Position numbers and translations under genes: made by a program
Shown: positions 24,306 to 31,856 of the stretch, piece by piece
How the letters are laid out: every line of letters begins with the position of its first letter
Position numbering within the stretch: the first letter of the stretch is position 1
The notes under the pieces: model-generated
What the model was told of the DNA's origin: nothing
What the model saw: only the letters and a program-made list of their open reading frames with translations
The model's database searches: none
DNA from: Catenulispora rubra
GTDB lineage: Bacteria; Actinomycetota; Actinomycetes; Streptomycetales; Catenulisporaceae
Length of the DNA stretch: 51,109 nucleotides
Reading direction: 5' to 3'
Assembly: GCF_015356825.1 (NCBI RefSeq)
Contig: NZ_JAACYW010000055.1
Span: 1 to 51,109 of the forward strand

Positions 24306-24986
24306 GTGACATCGGCGATGCGTGGGGTGTCAGTGTTCTGTGTCGCGGGTCCACCGGGTGCCGGGAAGTCCACGGCGCTCATCGCGTTGGCCGCACGGCA
24401 TCCGTGGCTGGCCCGGTTCGGCGTCCGGGACTACGGGATGAGCCTGGCTGAGGCGTCCGACCCGCTCGGCCTCGCGGTGCGCGACAGCCTGCTGCGCGGC
24501 GACCTGCTGACCGACGCACAGGTCCGCGAGGAGTTCGAGCACTTCCTCGCCCGGCTTCCGGGTGGCACGGGGGCGGTGGCCGTCGAGGGCTATCCGCGCA
24601 GCATGAGCCAGTGCACTGATCTGGCAGCCGCGCTCGACGGATGCGGGGCGCGGCCGGCTGCGCTGATCGTGGTCGACATCCCTGATGCGACGGCGCGCGA
24701 ACGCGTGGTCGGCCGGGGGATCTGCACGCGCTGTGGAACCTCCGTCCCAGCGAGCAAGGGCCCTGACTGTCCGGATTGCGGTGGCGAAGTCCGAGCGCGC
24801 GAGGACGATGCTGCCGACAAACTGACCCGACGTCTCGCGGACTACCGGGCTTGCGATGCGGCGATCCGTGCCTCGTTCGACGAGCCCGGCCGGCTGTTCC
24901 TGATCGACGGTCTGCGCGATCCGCAGATCGTGGAGAAGGACCTTGAGACGGTGCTGTCGTCGGGACGGGGCGCGGCGTGGACATGA
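24306..24986 (+). CDS. Adenylate-kinase-like nucleoside monophosphate kinase
   Basis: 226 residues. Walker A GPPGAGKST at 15-23; VEGYPRSMSQCTDL matches the GFPR..Q motif of adenylate kinases that binds AMP; the LID carries a zinc finger, CTRCG...CPDCG. The C-terminus has the Arg-rich RRLADYRA segment found after the LID. It should transfer phosphate from ATP to a nucleoside monophosphate or an analogue. Housekeeping adenylate kinase is normally encoded beside secY, so this copy is probably dedicated to the pathway. GTG 24306 start; its stop overlaps the next gene's start (ATGA). Confidence 0.85.
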   Translation: MTSAMRGVSVFCVAGPPGAGKSTALIALAARHPWLARFGVRDYGMSLAEASDPLGLAVRDSLLRGDLLTDAQVREEFEHFLARLPGGTGAVAVEGYPRSMSQCTDLAAALDGCGARPAALIVVDIPDATARERVVGRGICTRCGTSVPASKGPDCPDCGGEVRAREDDAADKLTRRLADYRACDAAIRASFDEPGRLFLIDGLRDPQIVEKDLETVLSSGRGAAWT

Positions 24987-25753
24987 TGACGGCGCGCCGC
25001 GAGGCGTTCGACGCTATGGCCGATATCCCTGCTGGCTCGGTCGTGGAGGCGTCGTTGGCGGCTGCCACGATCACCGTGCACGACTACGGTCTCGACGGCA
25101 TCGCTGTCCCGGACAAGCTGGTGGAGACGGTGACCGATCTCCTGGATCGGGCCACCGGTCCCGGTGCCGCAGTGGTCGAGGGGCTGTCCGACTTCCTCGA
25201 TGTCGATCTGGCGCGGAGCTTCCACGAGGCACTGTTCCGGCAGGTCTGGGAGAACTGCGCGTCCCGGTTGGGTGCTGAGCGGTTCGGTCGGCACGACCGG
25301 ATCAAGGTGAATACGACCTCTGACGGCGCGATCCCTGTGGAGCTCTACGGCAGCGAGTGGAGCTTCAAGGACCTGCACAGCGATCGCGATGCCCTGCTGT
25401 TCTCCCACCTTTACGGCCCGGTCGCGGGCTTCGACGGCGGTGCGCTGCTGCTGGCCGACGTCCGAGGCTTCATGCGGCGTCATGGGCTTCGCTTCGCAGA
25501 CCTCTTCGACTGGTCGGTCGAACCCACGCCGGGCAGCAAACCGGTGCTGCGCGCCGAACACGTGCCGCAGGTGCTGGCCGAGGCCGGGATCGACCTCGGT
25601 GCGCCGGGTCCGGACCAGATCATCTTCGTCAACAACTTCCCGGACGCCGGAATCCTGCACGGGGTCGCGCCGGTCGTGGTCACCGACCCGCAGCGCTACG
25701 TCCGCGAGTTCCATCGGTGCAGCGTCAAGCGAACGACCAGGAGCGATCCATGA
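24983..25753 (+). CDS. Fe(II)/2-oxoglutarate-dependent oxygenase-like protein
   Basis: About 256 residues. The facial triad is visible as H-S-D in FKDLHSDRDALLFSHLYGP (about 132-134) and the distal His in DAGILHGVAPVV (about 226), followed 12 residues later by an Arg (DPQRYVREFHR) suited to hold 2-oxoglutarate. Expected to hydroxylate, desaturate or otherwise oxidise the amino acid or carrier-bound intermediate. ATG 24983 overlaps the upstream stop; GTG 24977 and ATG 24986 are alternatives. Its stop overlaps the pyruvate-kinase-like start (ATGA). I do not recognise a characterised close relative. Confidence 0.75.
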   Translation: MMTARREAFDAMADIPAGSVVEASLAAATITVHDYGLDGIAVPDKLVETVTDLLDRATGPGAAVVEGLSDFLDVDLARSFHEALFRQVWENCASRLGAERFGRHDRIKVNTTSDGAIPVELYGSEWSFKDLHSDRDALLFSHLYGPVAGFDGGALLLADVRGFMRRHGLRFADLFDWSVEPTPGSKPVLRAEHVPQVLAEAGIDLGAPGPDQIIFVNNFPDAGILHGVAPVVVTDPQRYVREFHRCSVKRTTRSDP

Positions 25754-26793
25754 CCGACTCTTCCCGCCCCGAAGGCCGCCGGACTTCGATCATCGCCACG
25801 CTGGGCCCGGTCAGCGAGAGCCGGCCGGTGATCCAGGAGCTGGTCGCCGCCGGGATGGACGTCGTGCGGCTGAGCATGAGCAACGGCACGCGGGAACGCC
25901 ATCTGTCCACGGTCCGGCTGGCCCGCGAGGCCGCGCGCGAACAAGGCCGCACGGTCCGGTTCCTGGCGGACCTGCAGGGCCGCAAGAACCGGATCGGCCG
26001 GCTGCCTGGCGGCACGGAGCAGTGGGACGCCGGGGACCGCGTCGTGCTCACGCGCGAGCCCGGGGAGCCGGCGCTGCGGCGGACGTGGATGACGTTCCCG
26101 TGGGATCCGGACACGACGCCGGTGGGCACGGCGATCCTCATCGACGACGGCGCGGTGACCTTGGAGGTCGTCGAGGTAGGTCGGGAGGAACTGCGCTGCG
26201 ATGTTGTCGAGGGCGGCGTCCTGACCAATGGTCGAGGCCTGACGATCCCCGGCGTCACCGTCTTCCCGCCGGGCCTGTCCGAGCGCGACGCCGACGATCT
26301 GAAGTTCGCCGTCGACCTCGGCGTCGAGATGATCGCGCTGTCCTTCGCGTGCCTTCCCGGAGACGCCGAGGCGGTCCGGACGCTGGCCGGCGACCAGGCG
26401 GTCGTCGGCAAGGTCGAGAACCAGGCCGCCGCGGAGCGGCTGCCGCAGCTGGCGGCGGAGTTCGACGGGCTCATGGTCGCGCGCGGCGACCTGGCGGTCG
26501 AGCTGCCGTTCGAGGAGGTGCCGTTCGTGCAGCGGGCCGTGCTGGACCAGTGCCGGTACGCGGGCAAGACGTCGATCGTCGCGACCCAGTTGCTGCATTC
26601 GATGCGGACCGCGCTGCGTCCGACCCGGGCCGAGGTCGCCGACGTCGTGGCGGCGGTCCTCGGCGGTGCGGACGGGCTGATGCTGACCGGGGAGACCGGG
26701 TACGGCAGCCATCCGGTGCACGCCGTGCAGGTGTTGCGGCGCATCATCGAGCGCGCCGAGCAGGAGAAGCGGGACGAGGGGGCGGGCTGGTGA
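25750..26793 (+). CDS. Pyruvate-kinase-like protein lacking the C-terminal domain
   Basis: 347 residues against about 470 for housekeeping pyruvate kinase; the sequence ends right after the A-domain barrel, so the allosteric C domain is absent. Active-site parts kept: R40, D74 in DLQGRKNRIG, K221 and E223 in GKVENQAAAERL, D247 in MVARGDLAVE, T279-Q280 in ATQLLHSM, and PTRAEVADVV...GLMLTGET. Changes: the usual RLNFSHG is RLSMSNG, and the residue after D74 is Leu instead of Thr, both near the potassium site. The B-domain segment (about 85-165) is present. It may move phosphate or enolpyruvate between PEP and a pathway intermediate, possibly an NDP analogue (inference). Start overlaps the previous stop. 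Confidence 0.85.
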   Translation: MTDSSRPEGRRTSIIATLGPVSESRPVIQELVAAGMDVVRLSMSNGTRERHLSTVRLAREAAREQGRTVRFLADLQGRKNRIGRLPGGTEQWDAGDRVVLTREPGEPALRRTWMTFPWDPDTTPVGTAILIDDGAVTLEVVEVGREELRCDVVEGGVLTNGRGLTIPGVTVFPPGLSERDADDLKFAVDLGVEMIALSFACLPGDAEAVRTLAGDQAVVGKVENQAAAERLPQLAAEFDGLMVARGDLAVELPFEEVPFVQRAVLDQCRYAGKTSIVATQLLHSMRTALRPTRAEVADVVAAVLGGADGLMLTGETGYGSHPVHAVQVLRRIIERAEQEKRDEGAGW

Positions 26794-27941
26794 ACCAGTT
26801 CTCTGCGATGGTCGAGCAGGTCGCGCCGGTGCTGCGGGCCAACGCAGCCCTCTGCGACGAGGAGTCGGCCTTTCCGGTGGCGTCGATGGCTGCTCTGCGG
26901 GAGAGCGGCTTGATGGGGCTGCTGGTCCCGCATGAGTACGGAGGCCTCGGCGGCGACCTGGCGGCGTTCGTCGAGGTGTCCCAGAAGCTGTCCACGCAAT
27001 GCCTGTCCACGGGCCAGATCTGGGCTATGCACTGCTTCCAGGTCGACGCGATCGCGCGCCACGGCACGAGCGAACTGGCTGCGGCCGTCCTACCGGCCGT
27101 CGCCGACGGCCGCTGCTACATCGCCTCGGTCACCAGTGAGCGCGGCCGCAAGGCGGACCTGTTCAGCGCCGCGTCGCCGCTGCGGGCCGACGGCGATTCG
27201 CTGCTCATCGAGCGTTCCGCGCCGGTGGTCACCGGCGGAGCCCACGCCGACGGCTACCTGATCACGATGCGCGCCGCCGAGGACGCCGCCGAATCAGAGG
27301 TCTCCTTCGTCTACGCCGACCGTGCCGATCTGGTCTGCGAGGTCACGAGCGGCTGGAACGCGCTGGGGATGCGTGCCACGGACAGCATCGGCATGGAGCT
27401 CAAGGGACGCGTGCCGGCGACCAACCTCGTCGGCGGGCCCGGCGGGTTCGGTGAGGTCGCGCGGCAGAGCATGGTGCCGTTGTCGCATCTGGGCTGGTCT
27501 GCGTGCTGGCTCGGGGCTGCGCGGGGTGCGTTCGAAGGGCTCACCCGGTTCGCCGCCAAGCGCGGCGCCGACAGCCGGACCGATCTGTTCTACGAGCGGC
27601 TGGGGCGCGTCCGGATCGACCTGGAACTGCTCAGCGCCTACCTGCGCCGGGTCCGCGAGGAGGTCGAGCTGGCGCGGGTCGACGGCACGCGGCTGGACCA
27701 CCCGCGGATCCGGCTGCAACTCAATACCCTGAAGATCACCGCGGCCGAGCTCAGTTTCCAGGCCGCGCACCGGATGATGCAGATCGCCGGGCTGCGCGCG
27801 GGCTATCTGAAGGACTCCGAGCTCGGCATCGAGCGGCTGTTCCGCGACCTGCGCTCGGCCGCCCTGAACCACGCCGACGACACCATGACGGTCGGGGTCG
27901 GCGCGCTGTCGCTGCTGGACCGCGGCGTGACGCTGATCTGA
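26790..27941 (+). CDS. Acyl-CoA-dehydrogenase-like flavoenzyme
   Basis: 383 residues with the acyl-CoA dehydrogenase order: helical N-terminus (VASMAALRESGLMGLLVPHEYGGLGGD), beta domain (TSERGRKADLFSAASPLRADGD ... GWNALGMRATDS), helical C-terminus (QAAHRMMQIAGLRAGYLKDSELG and FRDLRSA). Beside a discrete carrier protein and its amino-acid ligase, the natural guess is alpha,beta-oxidation of an aminoacyl thioester on the carrier rather than on CoA (inference). GTG 26790 overlaps the stop of the pyruvate-kinase-like gene. I could not assign the catalytic base with certainty. Confidence 0.85.
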   Translation: MNQFSAMVEQVAPVLRANAALCDEESAFPVASMAALRESGLMGLLVPHEYGGLGGDLAAFVEVSQKLSTQCLSTGQIWAMHCFQVDAIARHGTSELAAAVLPAVADGRCYIASVTSERGRKADLFSAASPLRADGDSLLIERSAPVVTGGAHADGYLITMRAAEDAAESEVSFVYADRADLVCEVTSGWNALGMRATDSIGMELKGRVPATNLVGGPGGFGEVARQSMVPLSHLGWSACWLGAARGAFEGLTRFAAKRGADSRTDLFYERLGRVRIDLELLSAYLRRVREEVELARVDGTRLDHPRIRLQLNTLKITAAELSFQAAHRMMQIAGLRAGYLKDSELGIERLFRDLRSAALNHADDTMTVGVGALSLLDRGVTLI

Positions 27942-27953
27942 GGGGGAACCGCT

Positions 27954-29150
27954 GTGCCGACCTATCTCGTCGACCTCGCCGATCCGCTCCCGGCGCATCT
28001 GGCCGATGAACTCGCCAAGCGCGTTTACTACCTGGCCGTCGACATCGACTCGTTCACCTTGGTGCACGTCGGCGATCAGGTGACCGGCGTGCAGATCACG
28101 ACTGCCGGCGCCGCCGATCGTGACGTCCTGGCTCGCAAGCTCGACCAGGTCAGCCGGGCCGAGGTGCTGCCGCAGCGGATGACGGTGGCCGAGCCGGTGT
28201 GGACGTCGCCGCATCCGGTCGTGCCGGTGTCAGGGGTCTATGACGAGTTGCTGGAGCTTGGCGCGGTCGTGGAGATGGGGCCGGGGGCTGTGGCCACCGG
28301 GGCGTTGTTCACCGATGTCCTGGATGCCTTGGACCGGCGCGTTCGGCGGATCGCCGTCGAGCTCTTCGGGGCCGTGCAGTACCGGTATCCGACGTTGATC
28401 AGTACCTCGGCGCTGCGTCTCGGTGGGTATCTGACGTCGTTCCCGCAGTTCGTGTTGTCTGCGAGCCATCTGTCCACCGATCTGGATGTCTATCGGGAGT
28501 TCGCCGACGCTGTCGCAGGGGTCGAAGATTTGGCCGAACTGTTCGAGCGCGGCAGTGCGCATGCCGGGTACTGCTTGGCCCCGACGATGTGCTTCCACAC
28601 GTACTTGCAGTTCGCCGGTCGCCGGTTGCCGGCGGAGCCGACCGTGGTGACGTCGCGCGGGAAGTCCTTTCGCTTCGAGTCGCGGTACAGCCGGTCGCTG
28701 GAACGGTTGTGGGACTTCACGATTCGGGAGGTCGTTTTTCTTGGGGACGCTGCCACGGTGGCCCGGCAGCGGCAGGAGTTCCTGGACGCCGCGTGCGCGC
28801 TCGTCGAGGAGTTGGGGCTGGCGGGTCATGTGGAGCCGGCCAGCGATCCGTTCTTTGCCGGGGCTGAGGTGCCGACGCGGATGCTGGCGCAGCGGTTGCG
28901 GCGGTTGAAGTACGAGCTGCGGTTGCAGGTGGAGGACGGCCGGACGGTCGCGGCGGCTTCGTTCAACGTCCATGGCACGACTTTCGGCGAGCCGTATGGG
29001 ATCGCGCTGGCGGATGGTGGGACCGCGTACAGCGCTTGCGTCGGCTTCGGTTTGGAGCGCTTCGCGTTCGCCTTCTTCTGCCGGTACGGCACTCGGCCGG
29101 ACCGCTGGCCCGTCCGCATTCGCGAGCTGCTTGATGAAAGGCATCCATGA
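27954..29150 (+). CDS. Amino acid:[carrier protein] ligase, class II aminoacyl-tRNA-synthetase homologue
   Basis: 398 residues without a tRNA-binding domain. Class II motif 2 is FRFESRYSRSLERLWDFTIRE (FRxE at 239-242, then R..FT.RE), and motif 3 is VGFGLERF (363-370). The presumed zinc ligands of the aa:CP ligase family are all present: C213 (APTMC), E242 and C362 (SACVGFG). Members activate a small amino acid with ATP and transfer it to the phosphopantetheine of a discrete carrier protein, which here is encoded next, overlapping by four bases. GTG 27954 has AGGGGG about 7 bases upstream. The amino acid chosen cannot be read off safely. Confidence 0.85.
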   Translation: MPTYLVDLADPLPAHLADELAKRVYYLAVDIDSFTLVHVGDQVTGVQITTAGAADRDVLARKLDQVSRAEVLPQRMTVAEPVWTSPHPVVPVSGVYDELLELGAVVEMGPGAVATGALFTDVLDALDRRVRRIAVELFGAVQYRYPTLISTSALRLGGYLTSFPQFVLSASHLSTDLDVYREFADAVAGVEDLAELFERGSAHAGYCLAPTMCFHTYLQFAGRRLPAEPTVVTSRGKSFRFESRYSRSLERLWDFTIREVVFLGDAATVARQRQEFLDAACALVEELGLAGHVEPASDPFFAGAEVPTRMLAQRLRRLKYELRLQVEDGRTVAAASFNVHGTTFGEPYGIALADGGTAYSACVGFGLERFAFAFFCRYGTRPDRWPVRIRELLDERHP

Positions 29151-29434
29151 CTGAGCACAGTGCGCCGGCCGCTCCTTGGCCACAGAGCTTTGACAAGTTG
29201 TTCCGCTCCTATCTCACGCTCGGCGAGGGTGAGGAGATGACGGCTGAGCTGAACCCGGCCGAGCGCGGGCTGGACTCGTTGGCGACCGTCGGGCTGCTGC
29301 TCGATTTGGAGCAGGCCTTCGGCGTCACGATTCCGGACGATCTGCTCGCGTCCCTGACCAACGCCGACATCGGCGGTTGGTGGGGGCTGTTGGAGCGTGC
29401 GGGGGCGTCGGCCGAGCAGCAAGCGGATCAGTAG
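29147..29434 (+). CDS. Discrete acyl/aminoacyl carrier protein
   Basis: 95 residues. GLDSLATVGLLLDLEQAFG contains the DSL motif whose Ser takes the 4'-phosphopantetheine arm; it is followed by the usual acidic helix and IPDDLL. Start ATG overlaps the stop of the aa:CP ligase (ATGA), so the two are matched partners. It should hold the amino acid while flavoenzyme, oxygenase and condensation-like protein act. No phosphopantetheinyl transferase is seen in the window, so one must be supplied from elsewhere. Confidence 0.9.
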   Translation: MTEHSAPAAPWPQSFDKLFRSYLTLGEGEEMTAELNPAERGLDSLATVGLLLDLEQAFGVTIPDDLLASLTNADIGGWWGLLERAGASAEQQADQ

Positions 29435-29445
29435 AGGAGACCCCG

Positions 29446-30834
29446 ATGGCGAGGAAGAACGGCCGCGAGCAGCATCTTTCGGCCCTGAGAAGCTTGTCCA
29501 GCATGCAGCCGCGCGAGCCGTTGGAGCGCGGTGTCGAGGCGATCCGGGCGCTTGGCGCTACCGAGGCGGCCGAGTTCCTGGACGCGCTGCGGATGCGCAC
29601 GCTGGTCTCGCGGCGGTTGGCCGGTGTTGCCGAGACGGACCCTGTGGTGCGCGAGTGTGTCAGTGTTCTGTCGGGCAAGGTCGAGCGGCTGCGCTTCATG
29701 CACGAGGTGCTGGAGACGAACCTGCGGCGGGTCGAGGATATGGCGCTGGACCTCGGCATTCCGGTGTTCGGCGGGAAGGGGATCGGCGCGCACACGATGT
29801 ATCCGGACCGGTCGGTGCGCGACTTCAATGACATCGACCTGTTCTTGCGGGACCGTGCCGATGCGGCGAAGGTGGCCACGGAGCTGCGGGTCGTGCACGG
29901 GTACCGGTATCAGCAGTATGAGTTGCCGTGGTTCAAGGTCGATCCGCGGGAGCGGGTGGTGTACGGGCAGATCGCGCTGGTCGCGCCGCCGGATCGGCCG
30001 GATCTGCTGAACGTGGACATCCACTTCGGGGACTATTCGGTGCGGCACTGCGGGCGGCTCGGGATCGCGGACGCGTTTTGGGCGGACAAGCCCGGGTTCC
30101 ATGTGCTGGCGCCGGAGGAGAACCTGGCGTGCATTGTGAACAATGCGGCTGGGGACTACTTCGTGACGGCGAAGGACACCAACGACGTGCTGATGGCGCT
30201 GTCGCTGCCCGGCTTCGACACGGCGCGCTTCGCGGATCTGCTGCAGGGGGCGCATCTGGACGGATTCTTCGGCTTCATCGCCGCGACGCTGCGCGGCTCG
30301 ACGGCGCTGACTGCGGAGCAGGAGCGTCGGCTGCGGGAGATCCCGGTCCGGCCGACGCTGGAGCCGCGGCCCCGGCCCGACACCGCGGACTGGAACCGGC
30401 GGTGCTTGGGGACGACGGTGCACGCTTTCGCCACGCGGCGGGAGTATGGGGTGGTGTCGGCGGTGCGGGTGGCGGCGGATGCGTTTTCGTACTACCGGAA
30501 GCGGCTGAAGCTGACAGCGGCTCCGGCTCCGGCTGGGGCGGGGGCGCCGGCGCGGCGCGAGGCGGCGAAGGCGATTGAGCTGAACCCGTGGACGTGCGTG
30601 CGGCTGGTGCCGGTGGACTTGGCGCTGGAGCTGGTGGCGGGTCGCGGCGGCTTTGGGGGCGGCGGGGGCGCGGCAGCACCGAGCGTCGCGACGCTGGACC
30701 TCGACCCCGGCATCGAACGCTTCGAGTCGCCAGCCGGCACCTACTTCCGCATCGACGGCGAGGTCTTCATCGGCACGGTGGACTACGTGCTCGACGAAGA
30801 GGTGATCCGCCAGGCCGCCGGGTCCACCGGATGA
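29446..30834 (+). CDS. Nucleotidyltransferase-like protein (NTP_transf_5 family), DxD intact
   Basis: 462 residues from ATG 29446, which has GAGGAG upstream. The motif block K111-G-I-G...TMYPDRSVRDFNDIDLFL carries D129 and D131, the metal-binding pair of this family. Flanking regions are helical, and about residues 355-415 form a low-complexity Ala/Gly/Pro linker before a short C-terminal beta region (PGIERFESPAGTYFRIDGEVF). Activity is probably transfer of a nucleotidyl group to a hydroxyl or amine, on the product or on a protein; family members are mostly uncharacterised. A degenerate paralogue ends the divergent operon (14663-15847). Confidence 0.8.
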   Translation: MARKNGREQHLSALRSLSSMQPREPLERGVEAIRALGATEAAEFLDALRMRTLVSRRLAGVAETDPVVRECVSVLSGKVERLRFMHEVLETNLRRVEDMALDLGIPVFGGKGIGAHTMYPDRSVRDFNDIDLFLRDRADAAKVATELRVVHGYRYQQYELPWFKVDPRERVVYGQIALVAPPDRPDLLNVDIHFGDYSVRHCGRLGIADAFWADKPGFHVLAPEENLACIVNNAAGDYFVTAKDTNDVLMALSLPGFDTARFADLLQGAHLDGFFGFIAATLRGSTALTAEQERRLREIPVRPTLEPRPRPDTADWNRRCLGTTVHAFATRREYGVVSAVRVAADAFSYYRKRLKLTAAPAPAGAGAPARREAAKAIELNPWTCVRLVPVDLALELVAGRGGFGGGGGAAAPSVATLDLDPGIERFESPAGTYFRIDGEVFIGTVDYVLDEEVIRQAAGSTG

Positions 30835-31826
30835 TCGACCTGACGGGCCCGCCGCGCCCCTGGTCGCCCCGCCTGGCGCAGCGCTTCGCACACTGCCAGC
30901 AGGAGGCCCTCCGCACGCCCGAATGGTGGCGCGGCCCGGCACCGTTCGGAGAACCGGAGCTGCGCGACCGGCTGGCAGAGCTGTTCGGCGCACCGCCGGA
31001 ACGGACGGTGGTCACCGGCGGGGTACGGCAGTTCGCCACAGTTTGGGCGGTGGTGGCACCCGCATCTGTACCCGAAGCTGGACGGGCTCCGATGGTCGTA
31101 GAGGTGCCGACGTTCGCTGATGTGCCCGAGATCATGGGCGCCGCGATCTCCGTCGAGGCTCGGGCATGGTCGAATCTCGGCGCCGTGCCGCAGATCGTCC
31201 CGCTGTGGCTGACCAACCCGTTCCGCAACCCCGATGGTCGCAGCCTCGGGCCGGAGCAGATCAGTGTCCTGGCCGACCGCATCGCTGCCGGCGTGCCGGT
31301 CGTGATCAACGAGGTCTACCGCTGGTACGGCCGCCCTGGCCCCGTTCCAGAGGGCGCGTGGATCGTCACGTCTCTCGCAAAGCTCGTGGGGCCGGGCGTT
31401 CGCCTCGGCTGGTTCGTGGCCCCGGATGCCGCGTCGATTGCCCGGCCACTGACCAGCGATGGCCCGCCGACCGCCTGGCAACGTTGCTGGGCCCGCTTCC
31501 TGGACGCGCATACCATCAATGCCCTGCGATCAGACATCGTCGAGGCCACGCTCGATGCCAAACGCGCCTTCCTCCAGCAGCTCACCGGCACGCCCGAGTG
31601 GCAGGGGAACTCCCCGCACCTCACTGTCGCGCACTCGACCATGGACGAGCCGACCGCGCTGCGTCGACTCGCCGACGCCGGCGTCCGGGCCTCACCGGGG
31701 GCCGCGTTCCGGACCCCGATCGCCGCGCTGCGGCTGGCGTTCTCCGGCGTGACGGTCGCTGAAGCCGCCGAGGCTGCGCGTGTCTTTGCGAAGGTCGGCG
31801 GCTTCAGTCCGGTGCTCTTCGACTGA
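30831..31826 (+). CDS. PLP-dependent aminotransferase-like protein (fold type I), pyridine-pairing Asp replaced by Asn
   Basis: 331 residues, short for class I/II (usually 380-400). PLP lysine K184 in VTSLAKLVGPGVRLGWFV; LTNPFRNPDG matches the NP.NPtG motif; the Asp that normally pairs with the pyridine nitrogen in D-x-Y is Asn (N160-EVYRWYG). That change should weaken normal transamination, so another PLP reaction or a binding role is possible. ATG 30831 overlaps the upstream stop (ATGA); last gene of the rightward operon. Confidence 0.8.
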   Translation: MIDLTGPPRPWSPRLAQRFAHCQQEALRTPEWWRGPAPFGEPELRDRLAELFGAPPERTVVTGGVRQFATVWAVVAPASVPEAGRAPMVVEVPTFADVPEIMGAAISVEARAWSNLGAVPQIVPLWLTNPFRNPDGRSLGPEQISVLADRIAAGVPVVINEVYRWYGRPGPVPEGAWIVTSLAKLVGPGVRLGWFVAPDAASIARPLTSDGPPTAWQRCWARFLDAHTINALRSDIVEATLDAKRAFLQQLTGTPEWQGNSPHLTVAHSTMDEPTALRRLADAGVRASPGAAFRTPIAALRLAFSGVTVAEAAEAARVFAKVGGFSPVLFD

Positions 31827-31856
31827 GCATCGTCGGGGACTAGGGGAATAGTCGGG

